In this document: piece after piece, positions 1 to 8,844 of the stretch
How the letters are laid out: each line of letters opens with the position of its first letter
How positions within the stretch are numbered: position 1 is the first letter of the stretch
DNA from: Breznakibacter sp047600785
GTDB lineage: Bacteria > Bacteroidota > Bacteroidia > Bacteroidales > Marinilabiliaceae
Direction: 5' to 3'
Assembly (NCBI GenBank): GCA_047600785.1
Contig: JASGKH010000001.1
Location: 930,001-994,000 of the forward strand
Length of the DNA stretch: 64,000 bases
Position numbers and translations under genes: made by a program
The notes under the pieces: generated by a model
Told to the model about the DNA's origin: nothing
The model's database searches: none
What the model saw: the letters and a program-made list of their open reading frames with translations, nothing else

Positions 1-405
1 CAGGATGCGCCCCATTATAAAGAATACCTTACCATGTTTAAGACCATGGCCAAAGCATTGGTACCCATTCAGCGTACGGATGGTTTCTGGAATGCCAGTC
101 TGCACGATCCCGGTAATTATGGGGGGAAAGAAGCTACCGGAACCGCATTGTTCGTCTATTCAATGGCGTGGGGTATCAACAACGGCGTACTTGACCGCAA
201 GGTCTATCTTCCCGTGGTGTTGAAGGGATGGAAAGCTTTGGCCGCCGAGAGCATTCATGCCGATGGCTTTTTGGGATATGTGCAGGGCACGGGCAAAGAA
301 CCCAAGGACGGCCAGCCTGTGACTTTCGAATCGGTGCCTGATTTTGAAGATTACGGTTTAGGTTGCTTTTTGCTGGCAGGTGCCGAAGTGTACCGTTTGC
401 AGTAA
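1..405 (+). CDS. GH105 unsaturated rhamnogalacturonyl hydrolase, C-terminal part
   Basis: The gene enters from the left edge and its last 134 codons are visible, ending in TAA at 403-405. The visible part carries the C-terminal helices of the GH88/GH105 (alpha/alpha)6 barrel, with the family-typical run DGFWNASLHDPGNYGGKEAT followed by a small-residue helix (GTALFVYSMAWGINNG). Enzymes of this family hydrate the terminal unsaturated galacturonic acid that polysaccharide lyases leave on oligosaccharides, releasing it from rhamnose. They usually act in the periplasm or cytoplasm. The catalytic aspartate and any signal peptide lie upstream of the window. The job fits the PL11 lyases at the right end of the window. 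GH88 is the main alternative, but the motif spacing looks more like GH105. Confidence 0.85.
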   Translation, partial: QDAPHYKEYLTMFKTMAKALVPIQRTDGFWNASLHDPGNYGGKEATGTALFVYSMAWGINNGVLDRKVYLPVVLKGWKALAAESIHADGFLGYVQGTGKEPKDGQPVTFESVPDFEDYGLGCFLLAGAEVYRLQ

Positions 406-718
406 TCATCCTACTTTTTATGCCATCCCCGGCAGAGGTCCAAAATCCTGTCGGGGATAACCGATAATTGTTTGTGCGTCCCGTATGGAACGGCAATGAC
501 CTGCATGGTGCAAGGGGACTGGTTTTGTGCCAACAGTATGTAACCATGTGCCGTATCTCCATGCATAGATCCGGCATTTAACGGCAGCGACGACCCTTGT
601 CCTGCCCGGCATATCCATTGGTCCGGCATTCATATTCTTCTTTTGCTTACCGGTCGGACACCTTTATCCGGCATCGAAATGAAATATTGGTTAAACACCC
701 ATTCAATTAACTTTTATC
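406..718. other. Intergenic region between the GH105 and DUF4450 genes
   Basis: Apart from the hairpin at 425-458, I see no supported gene. Short open frames here have no family features. Several short GC-rich inverted stretches surround CCGG motifs near 560-670, but none forms a convincing long stem. Confidence 0.4.
425..458 (+). terminator. Hairpin downstream of the GH105 gene
   Basis: An 11-bp inverted repeat (ATCCCCGGCAG at 425-435 pairing with CTGTCGGGGAT at 448-458, one G-U pair) lies 20 bases after the GH105 stop codon. It has a 12-base loop and no clear T-run, so it may be a terminator or an mRNA-stabilising hairpin. Confidence 0.45.
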
Positions 719-3700
719 ATGCATATTTTCCAGTTAGCATGTGCATTGTGGGCACTCGGTTGTTTGCTCCCTTCGCATGCATTATCGCAATCGGCCGAAA
801 ACCATTGGAGCAATACAGAACGTCAATTGCGTTATGAACCCAGCGGCACTGATTTTGTCATTGTTAACGGAACCAAACGTTTTAACCGGGCCTTGTACGG
901 CACCCATACCGCATTTCGTATCGAAACGGGCGATCTGCCCGAGTTCGCCATGTACATGCCCGGCTTCGGAGGGAACATACGTTTGGGAATCATACGGAAC
1001 GGCCAAAGCATTTGGTTGACGCAGGCCCGGCGCATCGAAGCCCGGTACAAAGGGGCGGCCATGGATTACCTGATTACCGACCCGTTGCTGGGTGATGCGG
1101 TATTGACCGTTCATGTACTTGCCCTGTCCGATGCCGAAGGCATGGTGGTAAAAGTATTGTCCGACGAACCATTGCCCGATGTGTCGCTGGTATGTGTCTA
1201 TGGTGGTGGGACCGGAAAGAAGTTTCGCCGTGACGGGGATATGAACACTGATCCGGAATCGATATTTTATCTCACGCCCCAGAATTGTAATGGGACGGTA
1301 GTTGAAGTGGCGGACAACCGTTTTGTCTTGCAGTACGGGAACGGTCGGGAATTTTCCGACACCCAGGTGTTTTCGGGTGATGACACGCTACGCTTCGGTG
1401 GACAGAAAGAAATGAAGAAACTGGTGGGAGGATTTTTCCCGTCCAACGCCCAATTGCAGGTGGGCGATGCGGCCAGTGCGTTGAAATCGCCAATTGATGC
1501 GGTGTCCGGAACCATGTCCGATGCCCCTGTCCTGGTCGGTAAGATTGATGGCATCGACAAGAACGGACATTGCCTGCTTTGGAAAGTTCCCCAAACGTCA
1601 CGCGACCTGAGTTTCTCGTCTTCGGCGGCAACAATCGCATTCCGGAAGGCCGAAGATGCCCGCCGGGCCCTGGTTGGTCGCGTTGTCGTCCAAACCCCCG
1701 ATGCATATATCAACACTTTAGGCCCGACCTTGGCTGCGGCGGCCGATGGCATTTGGGAACACCCCACGTATCTGCACGGTGCCATTGGCTGGCGCATGAG
1801 GCTCAATGGCTGGCGCGGCCCTTACACGGCCGACCCGCTTGGCTGGCATGACCGTGCCCAGGCCCACATTGCGGCCTATGCCAAATCGCAAGTCACTTCG
1901 CCCGACAGCGGCCCCAGTGTACCCGACCCTGAAACCAACTGGGCGCGCCAGGAAGAAAAAATGGGGAATGCACTTTTTACCAGCGGGTACATCTGTCGAA
2001 ATCCCAATGGCGACTTTCGTCCGCACCATTATGACATGAATCTTGTGTTTATCGACAACATGCTTCGCCATTTCCGCTGGACAGGAGACAAGGCGTTTAT
2101 GCGCGACATGTGGCCCGTGCTCACACGTCATTTGGCTTGGGAAAAACGGAATTTTGACGGCGATGGCGACGGTTTGTACGATGCCTACTGCTGCATTTGG
2201 GCCAGCGATGCCTTGCAGTACGGCGGCGGTGGCGTGGCGCATTCGTCGGCCTACAACTATCTTGCCAATAAAATGGCGGCACAAATCGCCACGGTCTTAA
2301 ACTTCGATCCGGCACCTTACCAGGCCGAAGCCGGGAAAATTTTAAAGGCCATCCGTTCCCGGTTGTGGTTGCCAGGAAAGGGATGGTTTGCCGAATATGT
2401 CGATTGGACGGGATTAAAGCGCACCCATGATGCATCGGCTTTGTGGACCATTTACCATGTGCTTGATTCCGAAGTGGCCGATCCCTTTCAGGCATGGCAA
2501 TCGAGCCGGTATGTAGAAACGAACCTCCCCAAACTTCCGGTGAAAGGGACAGGTCTTGAAGATGGAGGTTATTACGTGCATTCCACCACCAGCTGGCAAC
2601 CCTACGACTGGAGCATCAACAACGTGGTAATGGCCGAAAACCTGCACATGGCCCTGGCCCATTGGCAAGCGGGACGTGGCGATGAAGCTTTCCTCTTGTG
2701 GAAAAGCACCTTGCTTGATGCCATGTACTTGGGCGGGAGTCCAGGGAATTTTGTCCAGTTGTCGTTCCTTGATGCGGCCCGGGGCGAAATGTACCGTGAC
2801 TTTGCCGATGAGGTGGGAATGACCGCCCGTTCGTTGGTCGAAGGTTTGTTCGGCATCATGCCTGACGGGCTTGAAGGAAAATTGTCCATCAAACCGGGCT
2901 TTCCTGCCCAATGGGACTTTGCCAACCTAAAGACGCCCTACATCGATTACCGTTTCCAGAGGAAAGGCTTGGTCGACCGCTATCAGTTTGTGGCCTCCTT
3001 CCCTAATCCGCTTGCATTGACGTTAAAAATAGAGGCCAAAACCGATGGTATTGCATGGGTGAAGGTAAACGGGAAAAAAGCTGTATGGAAAATGGATCCT
3101 TCGGCCATTGGCTTGCCGGTGGTCGTGATCGATGGCGGCAAATCGGCCAGATTGGATATCGAGATAAAATGGATAGGTGCCCCTTTGCAAAAAGTACCCG
3201 GCGAAATGACGGTTGCCAAAGGGCAGACAGCAGTGTTTCCGTTCGAAAATTGTTCGGTCATGGATGTGTATGACCCGCAAACCGTTCTTTCCGCACCCAA
3301 AACCGACCGCAACCGGATAACCGGATTGGTGGGCGGGGAACTGGGCACACGGACCATCTTTGCCCGTGTCAAACAAGGACAAATGGAGTGGTGGATGCCG
3401 GTTGCGGTAAAAGTGGCGCCTCCTGTTGAAGTATTGGCCGAATCCGGACAACCTGCCAATACAGTGGCGTTTTCGGTGAAGAACAACCTTCAGGATGATT
3501 TTTCGGCTTCTGTCATCGTCAACCACCACGATACCGGGATAAAGATGAAAGTGACGCGTCAATCGCAGGGTAATCCCTTACAGGTCGATGCAAAATGGCT
3601 GATGGTCGGTTCCAATTTGGTACAGCTGGTGGCCGATGGCCGTGTGTTGGTTTCGGAGACCATTGAAAATTGGGGATTGGACGCGTTGGCCGATGGGAAG

Positions 3701-4432
3701 GTACAACGCACCATTGGCCTGGAAAACCTCTTTAACGACAAGGTCACACGAATATTCCAAAACGAATATCTGTCGCCACGATGGCCGTTCCCAACGCTCC
3801 AGTTGCCTAAACATGGCGTGGGCAACTGGTGTTATCACAGCATCCATCCGGTCATTGATGACAGCGGGTTGCGAAAGCAGGCTACGGCCGGTGACGGAAA
3901 AATACGCTTGCCATTGGGCGTAACATTTGAATCTCCGGCGATGGACGATGCCCCTAACATAGCTTTTGCATCGTTGTACGACAATTTCCCCGATTCGGTG
4001 GTTGTTCCGCTTAACGGAAACGGCCGCCGTCTGTACCTGTTGATGGCCGGCAGCACCAATCCTATGCAAAGCCAGATTGCCAATGGGGTACTTGCCGTGA
4101 CCTATGCCGACGGCAGTCGCGATACGTTGGAATTAAAGAACCCTGACAATTGGAGTCCCATTGAGCAGGATTATTTCCATGATGGGTTTGCATTTCACAT
4201 CGCGACGCCACCCCAGCCACGGTTGCACCTCAAAACAGGATTGCTGACCAACCGTGAAACGTTTACTGGCTATATGTCCATCAACGGTTATTCGAACCGC
4301 GTGATCGACGGCGGTGCGGCCAATATTGTCGATTTGCCCGTTGATCCCAATAAGCAGTTGGCATCGTTGACGTTGCGGGTGCTTTCCAACGAAGTGGTAA
4401 TGGGAATAATGGCCGTGACGGTGGTGGAGTAA
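719..4432 (+). CDS. Large secreted DUF4450-type protein, putative (alpha/alpha)6 glycosidase
   Basis: This is a 1237-residue protein with a signal peptide at residues 1-24 (hydrophobic run then SHALSQ). Residues about 30-330 are beta-rich. Residues about 345-735 look like a six-hairpin toroid of the kind seen in GH78, GH127 and related clans, with the acidic stretches FDGDGDGLYDAYCCIWASD and LEDGGYYVHSTTSWQPYDWS, where catalytic acids could sit. Residues about 740-1237 are beta-sandwich-like. The overall shape resembles DUF4450 proteins of Bacteroidota polysaccharide loci. That assignment is from memory of the family, and no activity is claimed. Neighbours GH105, DUF4861 and GH35 suggest a periplasmic exo-enzyme on a pectic or arabinogalactan side chain. 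The start at 719 gives the signal peptide directly. Confidence 0.65.
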   Translation: MHIFQLACALWALGCLLPSHALSQSAENHWSNTERQLRYEPSGTDFVIVNGTKRFNRALYGTHTAFRIETGDLPEFAMYMPGFGGNIRLGIIRNGQSIWLTQARRIEARYKGAAMDYLITDPLLGDAVLTVHVLALSDAEGMVVKVLSDEPLPDVSLVCVYGGGTGKKFRRDGDMNTDPESIFYLTPQNCNGTVVEVADNRFVLQYGNGREFSDTQVFSGDDTLRFGGQKEMKKLVGGFFPSNAQLQVGDAASALKSPIDAVSGTMSDAPVLVGKIDGIDKNGHCLLWKVPQTSRDLSFSSSAATIAFRKAEDARRALVGRVVVQTPDAYINTLGPTLAAAADGIWEHPTYLHGAIGWRMRLNGWRGPYTADPLGWHDRAQAHIAAYAKSQVTSPDSGPSVPDPETNWARQEEKMGNALFTSGYICRNPNGDFRPHHYDMNLVFIDNMLRHFRWTGDKAFMRDMWPVLTRHLAWEKRNFDGDGDGLYDAYCCIWASDALQYGGGGVAHSSAYNYLANKMAAQIATVLNFDPAPYQAEAGKILKAIRSRLWLPGKGWFAEYVDWTGLKRTHDASALWTIYHVLDSEVADPFQAWQSSRYVETNLPKLPVKGTGLEDGGYYVHSTTSWQPYDWSINNVVMAENLHMALAHWQAGRGDEAFLLWKSTLLDAMYLGGSPGNFVQLSFLDAARGEMYRDFADEVGMTARSLVEGLFGIMPDGLEGKLSIKPGFPAQWDFANLKTPYIDYRFQRKGLVDRYQFVASFPNPLALTLKIEAKTDGIAWVKVNGKKAVWKMDPSAIGLPVVVIDGGKSARLDIEIKWIGAPLQKVPGEMTVAKGQTAVFPFENCSVMDVYDPQTVLSAPKTDRNRITGLVGGELGTRTIFARVKQGQMEWWMPVAVKVAPPVEVLAESGQPANTVAFSVKNNLQDDFSASVIVNHHDTGIKMKVTRQSQGNPLQVDAKWLMVGSNLVQLVADGRVLVSETIENWGLDALADGKVQRTIGLENLFNDKVTRIFQNEYLSPRWPFPTLQLPKHGVGNWCYHSIHPVIDDSGLRKQATAGDGKIRLPLGVTFESPAMDDAPNIAFASLYDNFPDSVVVPLNGNGRRLYLLMAGSTNPMQSQIANGVLAVTYADGSRDTLELKNPDNWSPIEQDYFHDGFAFHIATPPQPRLHLKTGLLTNRETFTGYMSINGYSNRVIDGGAANIVDLPVDPNKQLASLTLRVLSNEVVMGIMAVTVVE

Positions 4433-4444
4433 TGATGGAAATAT

Positions 4445-4500
4445 GATATTTGAGGATTGAAGTCCTTAAAAATTATAATATTTGAGGAATGGAATCCTCG
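4445..4500 (+). repeat. Two imperfect 24-bp direct repeats, each with internal dyad
   Basis: Copies at 4445-4468 and 4477-4500 share ATATTTGAGGA followed by a diverged TCCT end, with a 32-bp period. Each copy can fold on its own GAGGA/TCCT arms; the second has perfect GAGGA/TCCTC arms around a six-base loop. They sit directly after the DUF4450 stop codon and directly before the ATPase remnant. Confidence 0.5.
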
Positions 4501-4917
4501 GCTGGAAAAATCGTTCGTGGTGTTTCGTTTGTCCTCGTTCAGTCGTAACCTGCGCAACGAGATCAAGCAGAAAAAGAAGATGTTTTTTGCGACAACGGGG
4601 TGCGGAATGCCGTAATTAGTCAGTTGCAACCGCTAGCTGCACGTAACGATGTGGGGCAACTTTGGGAGAATTTCCTGGTGTCGGAACGTTTCAAGGTTGT
4701 CTCGAACAACCATTGGATGGGCAATAGCTATTTTTGGCGAACCGCCCAACAGCAGGAAATCGATTATGTGGAAGAGATCGACGGAACGTTGAAAGCGTTT
4801 AAGTTTAAATGGAGCGAAAAGAAAAAGGCATCCTTCGCCAAAATATTTACAGGAACCTATAACGCTGAAACTTTTTTGGTCAATAAGGTAAACTTCAGGG
4901 ATTTTCTTGCCTTTTGA
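4499..4917 (+). pseudogene. Remnant of an AAA+ ATPase with C-terminal DUF4143
   Basis: Only the C-terminal DUF4143 end of a Bacteroidota ATP-binding protein remains. Reading from 4499 gives RLEKSFVVFRLSSFSRNLRN, then KQKKKMFF. The match then jumps to another frame after a six-T run at 4583-4588, continuing as CDNGVRNAVISQLQPL and then VGQLWENFLVSER. A single missing T explains the jump. The N-terminal P-loop ATPase domain, normally several hundred residues, is absent, so the gene was already dead. An open frame from 4600 to 4917 (105 codons) survives but has no separate function I can support. These ATPases are frequent in Bacteroidota genomes and often decay. Confidence 0.75.
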
Positions 4918-4974
4918 CAAGGAATCGAACATTTATCGGAGTATAGTTATCGTTCAATTAAAATATATCAACCA

Positions 4975-5838
4975 ATGAAACAGTTCTTATTAATCGTTTC
5001 CGCTTGTTTGGGGTCATCGCTGGCTATGGCCCAAAACAAAACCGACGTTTCTCTTTTGTGGAAAGATACGTTGAAACAGGTCTCTTCCGTCTCGTCCGGG
5101 ACAGGCGATCTTTACCGGAAATTGCATCACCACGGTCCTGCCGTGGAGAACGAATGGGTGGCGTACCGTTTTTATTTCGACAAAAAGGTGTCCATCGACG
5201 TGTACAACAAACAAAGGAAACAACTGGAATTGAAGGCTGCCACCTGGTACCCCACGCCCGAACAACAAAAAAAGGGCTGGGGCTCTGATCAATACAAAGT
5301 GGCACAGACCGTGGGGCTTGGCGGTGTGCGTTTGTGGGACGGCGAAAAAGAAGTGTTGTTGAACCCGGTGGAGATGCGGACGGCCAAAGTAAGCAAAGAA
5401 GGTTCGGTATCATACATGGAAATGTGGAACGAAGGCGTACCCTATAAAGGCGGAAAAGTGGATATTTTGGTTCGTGTGACCGTGTATTCGGGCATCCGTG
5501 AGGCCAAAGTCGAAGCTTTTGCATTGACCGGTGAACCGGTGCAGTTTTTTACCGGCATCAACTATTTCGATAAAACGCCCACAAAACAGGGCAATAACTA
5601 CATCCTTACATGGGGCCTTCATCCCGAGGATGTGGCCGCGTTCCCGCTGAACATCGGTGCTGCCCTGAAATACAACCCTTCCGATTTCGAGAAAGTAGTA
5701 AAAGGTCCCGCACAATACGAAATGGTATCGAAACCGACCAAATATCTGGAGTTATGGATCACATCGGCCTGCGAGAAAGAAAAGGCATTCCCCAACATGG
5801 CCAAATTTGAGGAATATGTGGCCGATTGGGCCAGATAA
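4975..5838 (+). CDS. Secreted DUF4861-type protein
   Basis: A 287-residue protein with a signal peptide (residues 1-19, ending LAMAQ). The motif YRKLHHHGPAVENEWVAYRF followed by DKKVSIDVYNK is the hallmark I associate with DUF4861, a beta-rich family often next to GH88/GH105 and polysaccharide lyases in polysaccharide-use loci. The conserved histidines and glutamate of this motif (about residues 51-59) could be substrate contacts. The function is not established from this sequence. It seems shorter than many relatives I recall, though both ends look natural. It lies 93 bases upstream of the GH35 start on the same strand, which suggests co-transcription. Confidence 0.65.
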   Translation: MKQFLLIVSACLGSSLAMAQNKTDVSLLWKDTLKQVSSVSSGTGDLYRKLHHHGPAVENEWVAYRFYFDKKVSIDVYNKQRKQLELKAATWYPTPEQQKKGWGSDQYKVAQTVGLGGVRLWDGEKEVLLNPVEMRTAKVSKEGSVSYMEMWNEGVPYKGGKVDILVRVTVYSGIREAKVEAFALTGEPVQFFTGINYFDKTPTKQGNNYILTWGLHPEDVAAFPLNIGAALKYNPSDFEKVVKGPAQYEMVSKPTKYLELWITSACEKEKAFPNMAKFEEYVADWAR

Positions 5839-5931
5839 TTGATCGTTTAAATTTGAAGGGGATTGGTCACGGATGCTTGCATTTGGACAATCCCTTTTTA
5901 TTCTCCGTTAATCCTTTATCCGATTCATGAA

Positions 5932-8823
5932 ATGCGAAAAATCTTTCTGTTTTTATCCGTGTGGGGTGCCGTCCTTGCCTCCGCCCAAACCAACCTTTAT
6001 ACATTCGACATCCGTCACGACCAGCACCGGCTCCGGTCGGGGCATATTTCGATGGGGACAGCTTTGTCACCTGCCGGTGCCAGGTTTGATTTGAACAATC
6101 ATTACCTTATCCGGAACGGACAACCCTGGTTCCCCATTATGGGTGAAATCCATTATGCCCGTATCCCAAAGCAAAAATGGGATGAATCGTTGCTGAAGAT
6201 GAAGGCTAACGGCATCGACATCATTGCCACGTATGTGTTCTGGAACCACCACGAAGAGGAAGAAGGACGGTTCGATTGGAGTGATGGCCGGGACTTAAAG
6301 GCTTTTGTGGAGGCTTGTGCCAGGCATGGCCTTTACGTGTGGTTGCGCATTGGGCCCTGGTGCCATGGAGAGGCCCGTAACGGAGGGTTTCCCGATTGGT
6401 TGCTGCGAAAAACCAATGTGCGCGGCAACCATCCGTTGTTCATGCAACATGTTGGGCGGTTGTTCGGCGAAATTGGGGAACAGGTCAACCTGCAGCTGTT
6501 CAAAAACGGCGGCCCGATCATTGGTTGCCAGATCGAAAACGAATTCAACTTCAAATCCCAAACGGGTTTGGATTATATGCTGGCACTTAAGGGAATGGCC
6601 GTCGGTGCGGGCATCGATGTCCCTTATTATTCGGTCACGTCATGGCCGGGTACCAATCCCGGCCAACGCGACTTTTTGCTGATGTACGGCGCCTATCCCG
6701 ATGCACCCTGGAGCAAAGGGACCCGGCAATTGCCGCCACGTCCCGATTATTTGTTCCGCAAGCTGGCCAACGATGCCTCTATAGGTGCCGACCTGACGGG
6801 TACATCGAAGATTGAAGCCAACGATCTGTTTCCTTATTTATCGGCCGAGCTGGGCGGAGGAAACCAGGTGACTTACCACCGCCGTCCTTTTATCGATTCG
6901 CTCGACTGCGTGGCCCTTGCATATGCCATGATGGGATCGGGGGCCAACGGACTGGGCTATTACATGTTTTCGGGGGGCGTAAACCCCCGTGGCAAATTGA
7001 CCACGCTGGAAGAGAACAAACACACCAATTACCCCAACGATTACAGTTTAATCGATTACGATTTCCAATCGCCGATGGGGCAGGCAGGGCAGCTCCGCCG
7101 TTCGTACCATCACATGAAACTGCTTCATTACTTTGCCAACGATTTTGGGAAAGAATTGGCCGTTACTTATCCTTTTTTTCCCGATTCAATGCCTGACGGG
7201 GTTGACGATGGACAAACTTTACGTTGTGCCATGAGGGCCGGTAACGGTAGTGGGTATGTATTTGTAAGCCAGTTTCAGCGTTACGGGCAAATGCAAGATG
7301 TCCCGAATGTCCGGTTTTGTGTACAGACAAAGAACGGAACCGAAGTTTTTCCCCACCGGCCCGTTACCGTCAAGGCTAATACGCAAGCCATATTCCCCTT
7401 TCACATGCCAATGGGCGATGCGGTACTTAAATATGCCACGGCCCAACCAGTTTGCATTATCAACGGAAAAATACCTACGTATGTGTTTACCGCAGTAGAT
7501 GGGATAATGCCCGAGTTGGCGTTTGTGGCATCGACGGTCAGGAGAATCAAAGGAACCGTGTGGCAACCAGAAGGTGACAATACGTTGTTGTTGAGTGATA
7601 TCCGCCCGGATACCGACTGTTTGTATGAAGTGACCGATTCCAAAGGAAAGGCTTTTCACGTCATGGTGCTGAAACGTTCGCAAGCATTATCGGCCATCAA
7701 AGCCAATGTGTCTGGACGGGAACATTTGATAATCGGCAATGCCGATATGGTGGCGACAGATCAGGAAATCAAGTTGTTACGAAAAGGCGAAGCCAGTTTC
7801 GATGTGTCCGTTTACCCTGCCGTTGGCAGAAAGCTGTTCAACCAACATGGTGGAGCTATAAAATATGGGCGCAATGGAGTGTTTGGACGGATCCAAATCG
7901 ATTATCCGCTGCTTGCGGCCGAACTGGCAATTGATTCGGTGGCAGGCCAGAACACCCCGTCCCTGGCCAGCGATCCCGCGTTTAACCGTCTCATGGACCA
8001 AATTGAGAAGCCGTTGGCTGGTGCCCTACCTATTTGGTGTCCCGAGGCTGCTGATACATGTTGGTTCCGGACCCAGTTTACCATTCCCATGGGTGCATCC
8101 GCGAAAGCTTACCTTGCGTTTGTGGCTGATGACGAGGCTACGGTGGAATTGAACGGCAACCGGATCGCCATTGGCGGGAAAAACAACAACGTGGTTACGT
8201 TGCCGTTGTCCAATGGATTGCAGGCGACACACAACCGTTTGGATATAATGGTGAAAAATACACATGCCTCCGCGGGGTTATTGGCCCGGGTTTTTATTGT
8301 GCTGCCCAATTCCATCCTGTGCGTACCTTCCAATACCGGTTGGCTTTGCAAGGCCGACCCAAAGGCCGGTACCCAATGGAAAAATGCAGTGGAAAGCGAT
8401 TTCCTTAAAGGAAAGGAACCTTTACCATGGTTTAGTGAACAACCGGGTGCTTTGTACGGCGAAAGTTTTGTGGCATGGCCCGGCATGAAGACGTTGGATG
8501 TATCGACCCGTTTCCCTTATAAGGCAGATTATGTGAACGATATCTTTGTCGAGACCACCTATCGGGCCGATGCGCTGGCAATTTATAATGATGGACGATT
8601 AATGAACGATGAGTTCTGGAACGGTCGCCCGTGGATGTTCAGTTTAGGACGCATTGTGCCGTCGTACAATGCCAAGCTGAGGTTCCAATTCACGCCCCAG
8701 ATGCCAGCCAGTCGTTTTTTTGTGGAGGAGCCGTACCGGAAATCATTGGACGAAGCCAATGGTTTTAAAGTGGATTCCATTCGGTTGGTTCCCGAATACA
8801 AAGCCGTGCTTCGCGTCAAATAA
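5932..8823 (+). CDS. GH35 beta-galactosidase, secreted
   Basis: I place the start at ATG 5932 (963 codons), because it opens with a clean signal peptide (MRKIFLFLSVWGAVLASAQ). The open frame continues upstream to 5863 without adding sense. Residues about 45-380 form the GH35 barrel: FPIMGEIHYARIP, WNHHEEEEGRFDW and RIGPWCHGEARNGG are family signatures. The acid/base is the second glutamate of QIENEF (Glu204) and the nucleophile is Glu306 in YLSAELGGG. The C-terminal half is beta-sandwich, including a galactose-binding-like region that starts near residue 690. It removes terminal beta-linked galactose, plausibly from pectic galactan or arabinogalactan in the periplasm. The stop codon lies inside a long hairpin (8801-8839). 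Confidence 0.93.
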   Translation: MRKIFLFLSVWGAVLASAQTNLYTFDIRHDQHRLRSGHISMGTALSPAGARFDLNNHYLIRNGQPWFPIMGEIHYARIPKQKWDESLLKMKANGIDIIATYVFWNHHEEEEGRFDWSDGRDLKAFVEACARHGLYVWLRIGPWCHGEARNGGFPDWLLRKTNVRGNHPLFMQHVGRLFGEIGEQVNLQLFKNGGPIIGCQIENEFNFKSQTGLDYMLALKGMAVGAGIDVPYYSVTSWPGTNPGQRDFLLMYGAYPDAPWSKGTRQLPPRPDYLFRKLANDASIGADLTGTSKIEANDLFPYLSAELGGGNQVTYHRRPFIDSLDCVALAYAMMGSGANGLGYYMFSGGVNPRGKLTTLEENKHTNYPNDYSLIDYDFQSPMGQAGQLRRSYHHMKLLHYFANDFGKELAVTYPFFPDSMPDGVDDGQTLRCAMRAGNGSGYVFVSQFQRYGQMQDVPNVRFCVQTKNGTEVFPHRPVTVKANTQAIFPFHMPMGDAVLKYATAQPVCIINGKIPTYVFTAVDGIMPELAFVASTVRRIKGTVWQPEGDNTLLLSDIRPDTDCLYEVTDSKGKAFHVMVLKRSQALSAIKANVSGREHLIIGNADMVATDQEIKLLRKGEASFDVSVYPAVGRKLFNQHGGAIKYGRNGVFGRIQIDYPLLAAELAIDSVAGQNTPSLASDPAFNRLMDQIEKPLAGALPIWCPEAADTCWFRTQFTIPMGASAKAYLAFVADDEATVELNGNRIAIGGKNNNVVTLPLSNGLQATHNRLDIMVKNTHASAGLLARVFIVLPNSILCVPSNTGWLCKADPKAGTQWKNAVESDFLKGKEPLPWFSEQPGALYGESFVAWPGMKTLDVSTRFPYKADYVNDIFVETTYRADALAIYNDGRLMNDEFWNGRPWMFSLGRIVPSYNAKLRFQFTPQMPASRFFVEEPYRKSLDEANGFKVDSIRLVPEYKAVLRVK

Positions 8824-8839
8824 ACGCGGGGCACGGCTT
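8801..8839. terminator. Bidirectional terminator-like hairpin between convergent genes
   Basis: Arms 8801-8815 (AAGCCGTGCTTCGCG) and 8825-8839 (CGCGGGGCACGGCTT) pair over 15 positions, two of them G-U on the plus strand. The 9-base loop contains the GH35 stop codon. The minus-strand reductase gene ends six bases further on. The position between convergent genes favours a shared terminator. Confidence 0.7.
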
Positions 8840-8844
8840 CGTTG

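Noticed and set aside
4445..4500. Possible start of a CRISPR-like array (two repeats at 32-bp period)
   Set aside because: Only two diverged copies, a spacer of 8 bases and no cas genes.
4581..4590. Programmed -1 frameshift at the six-T run of the ATPase remnant
   Set aside because: The gene lacks its whole N-terminal domain, so there is no functional product for recoding to rescue.
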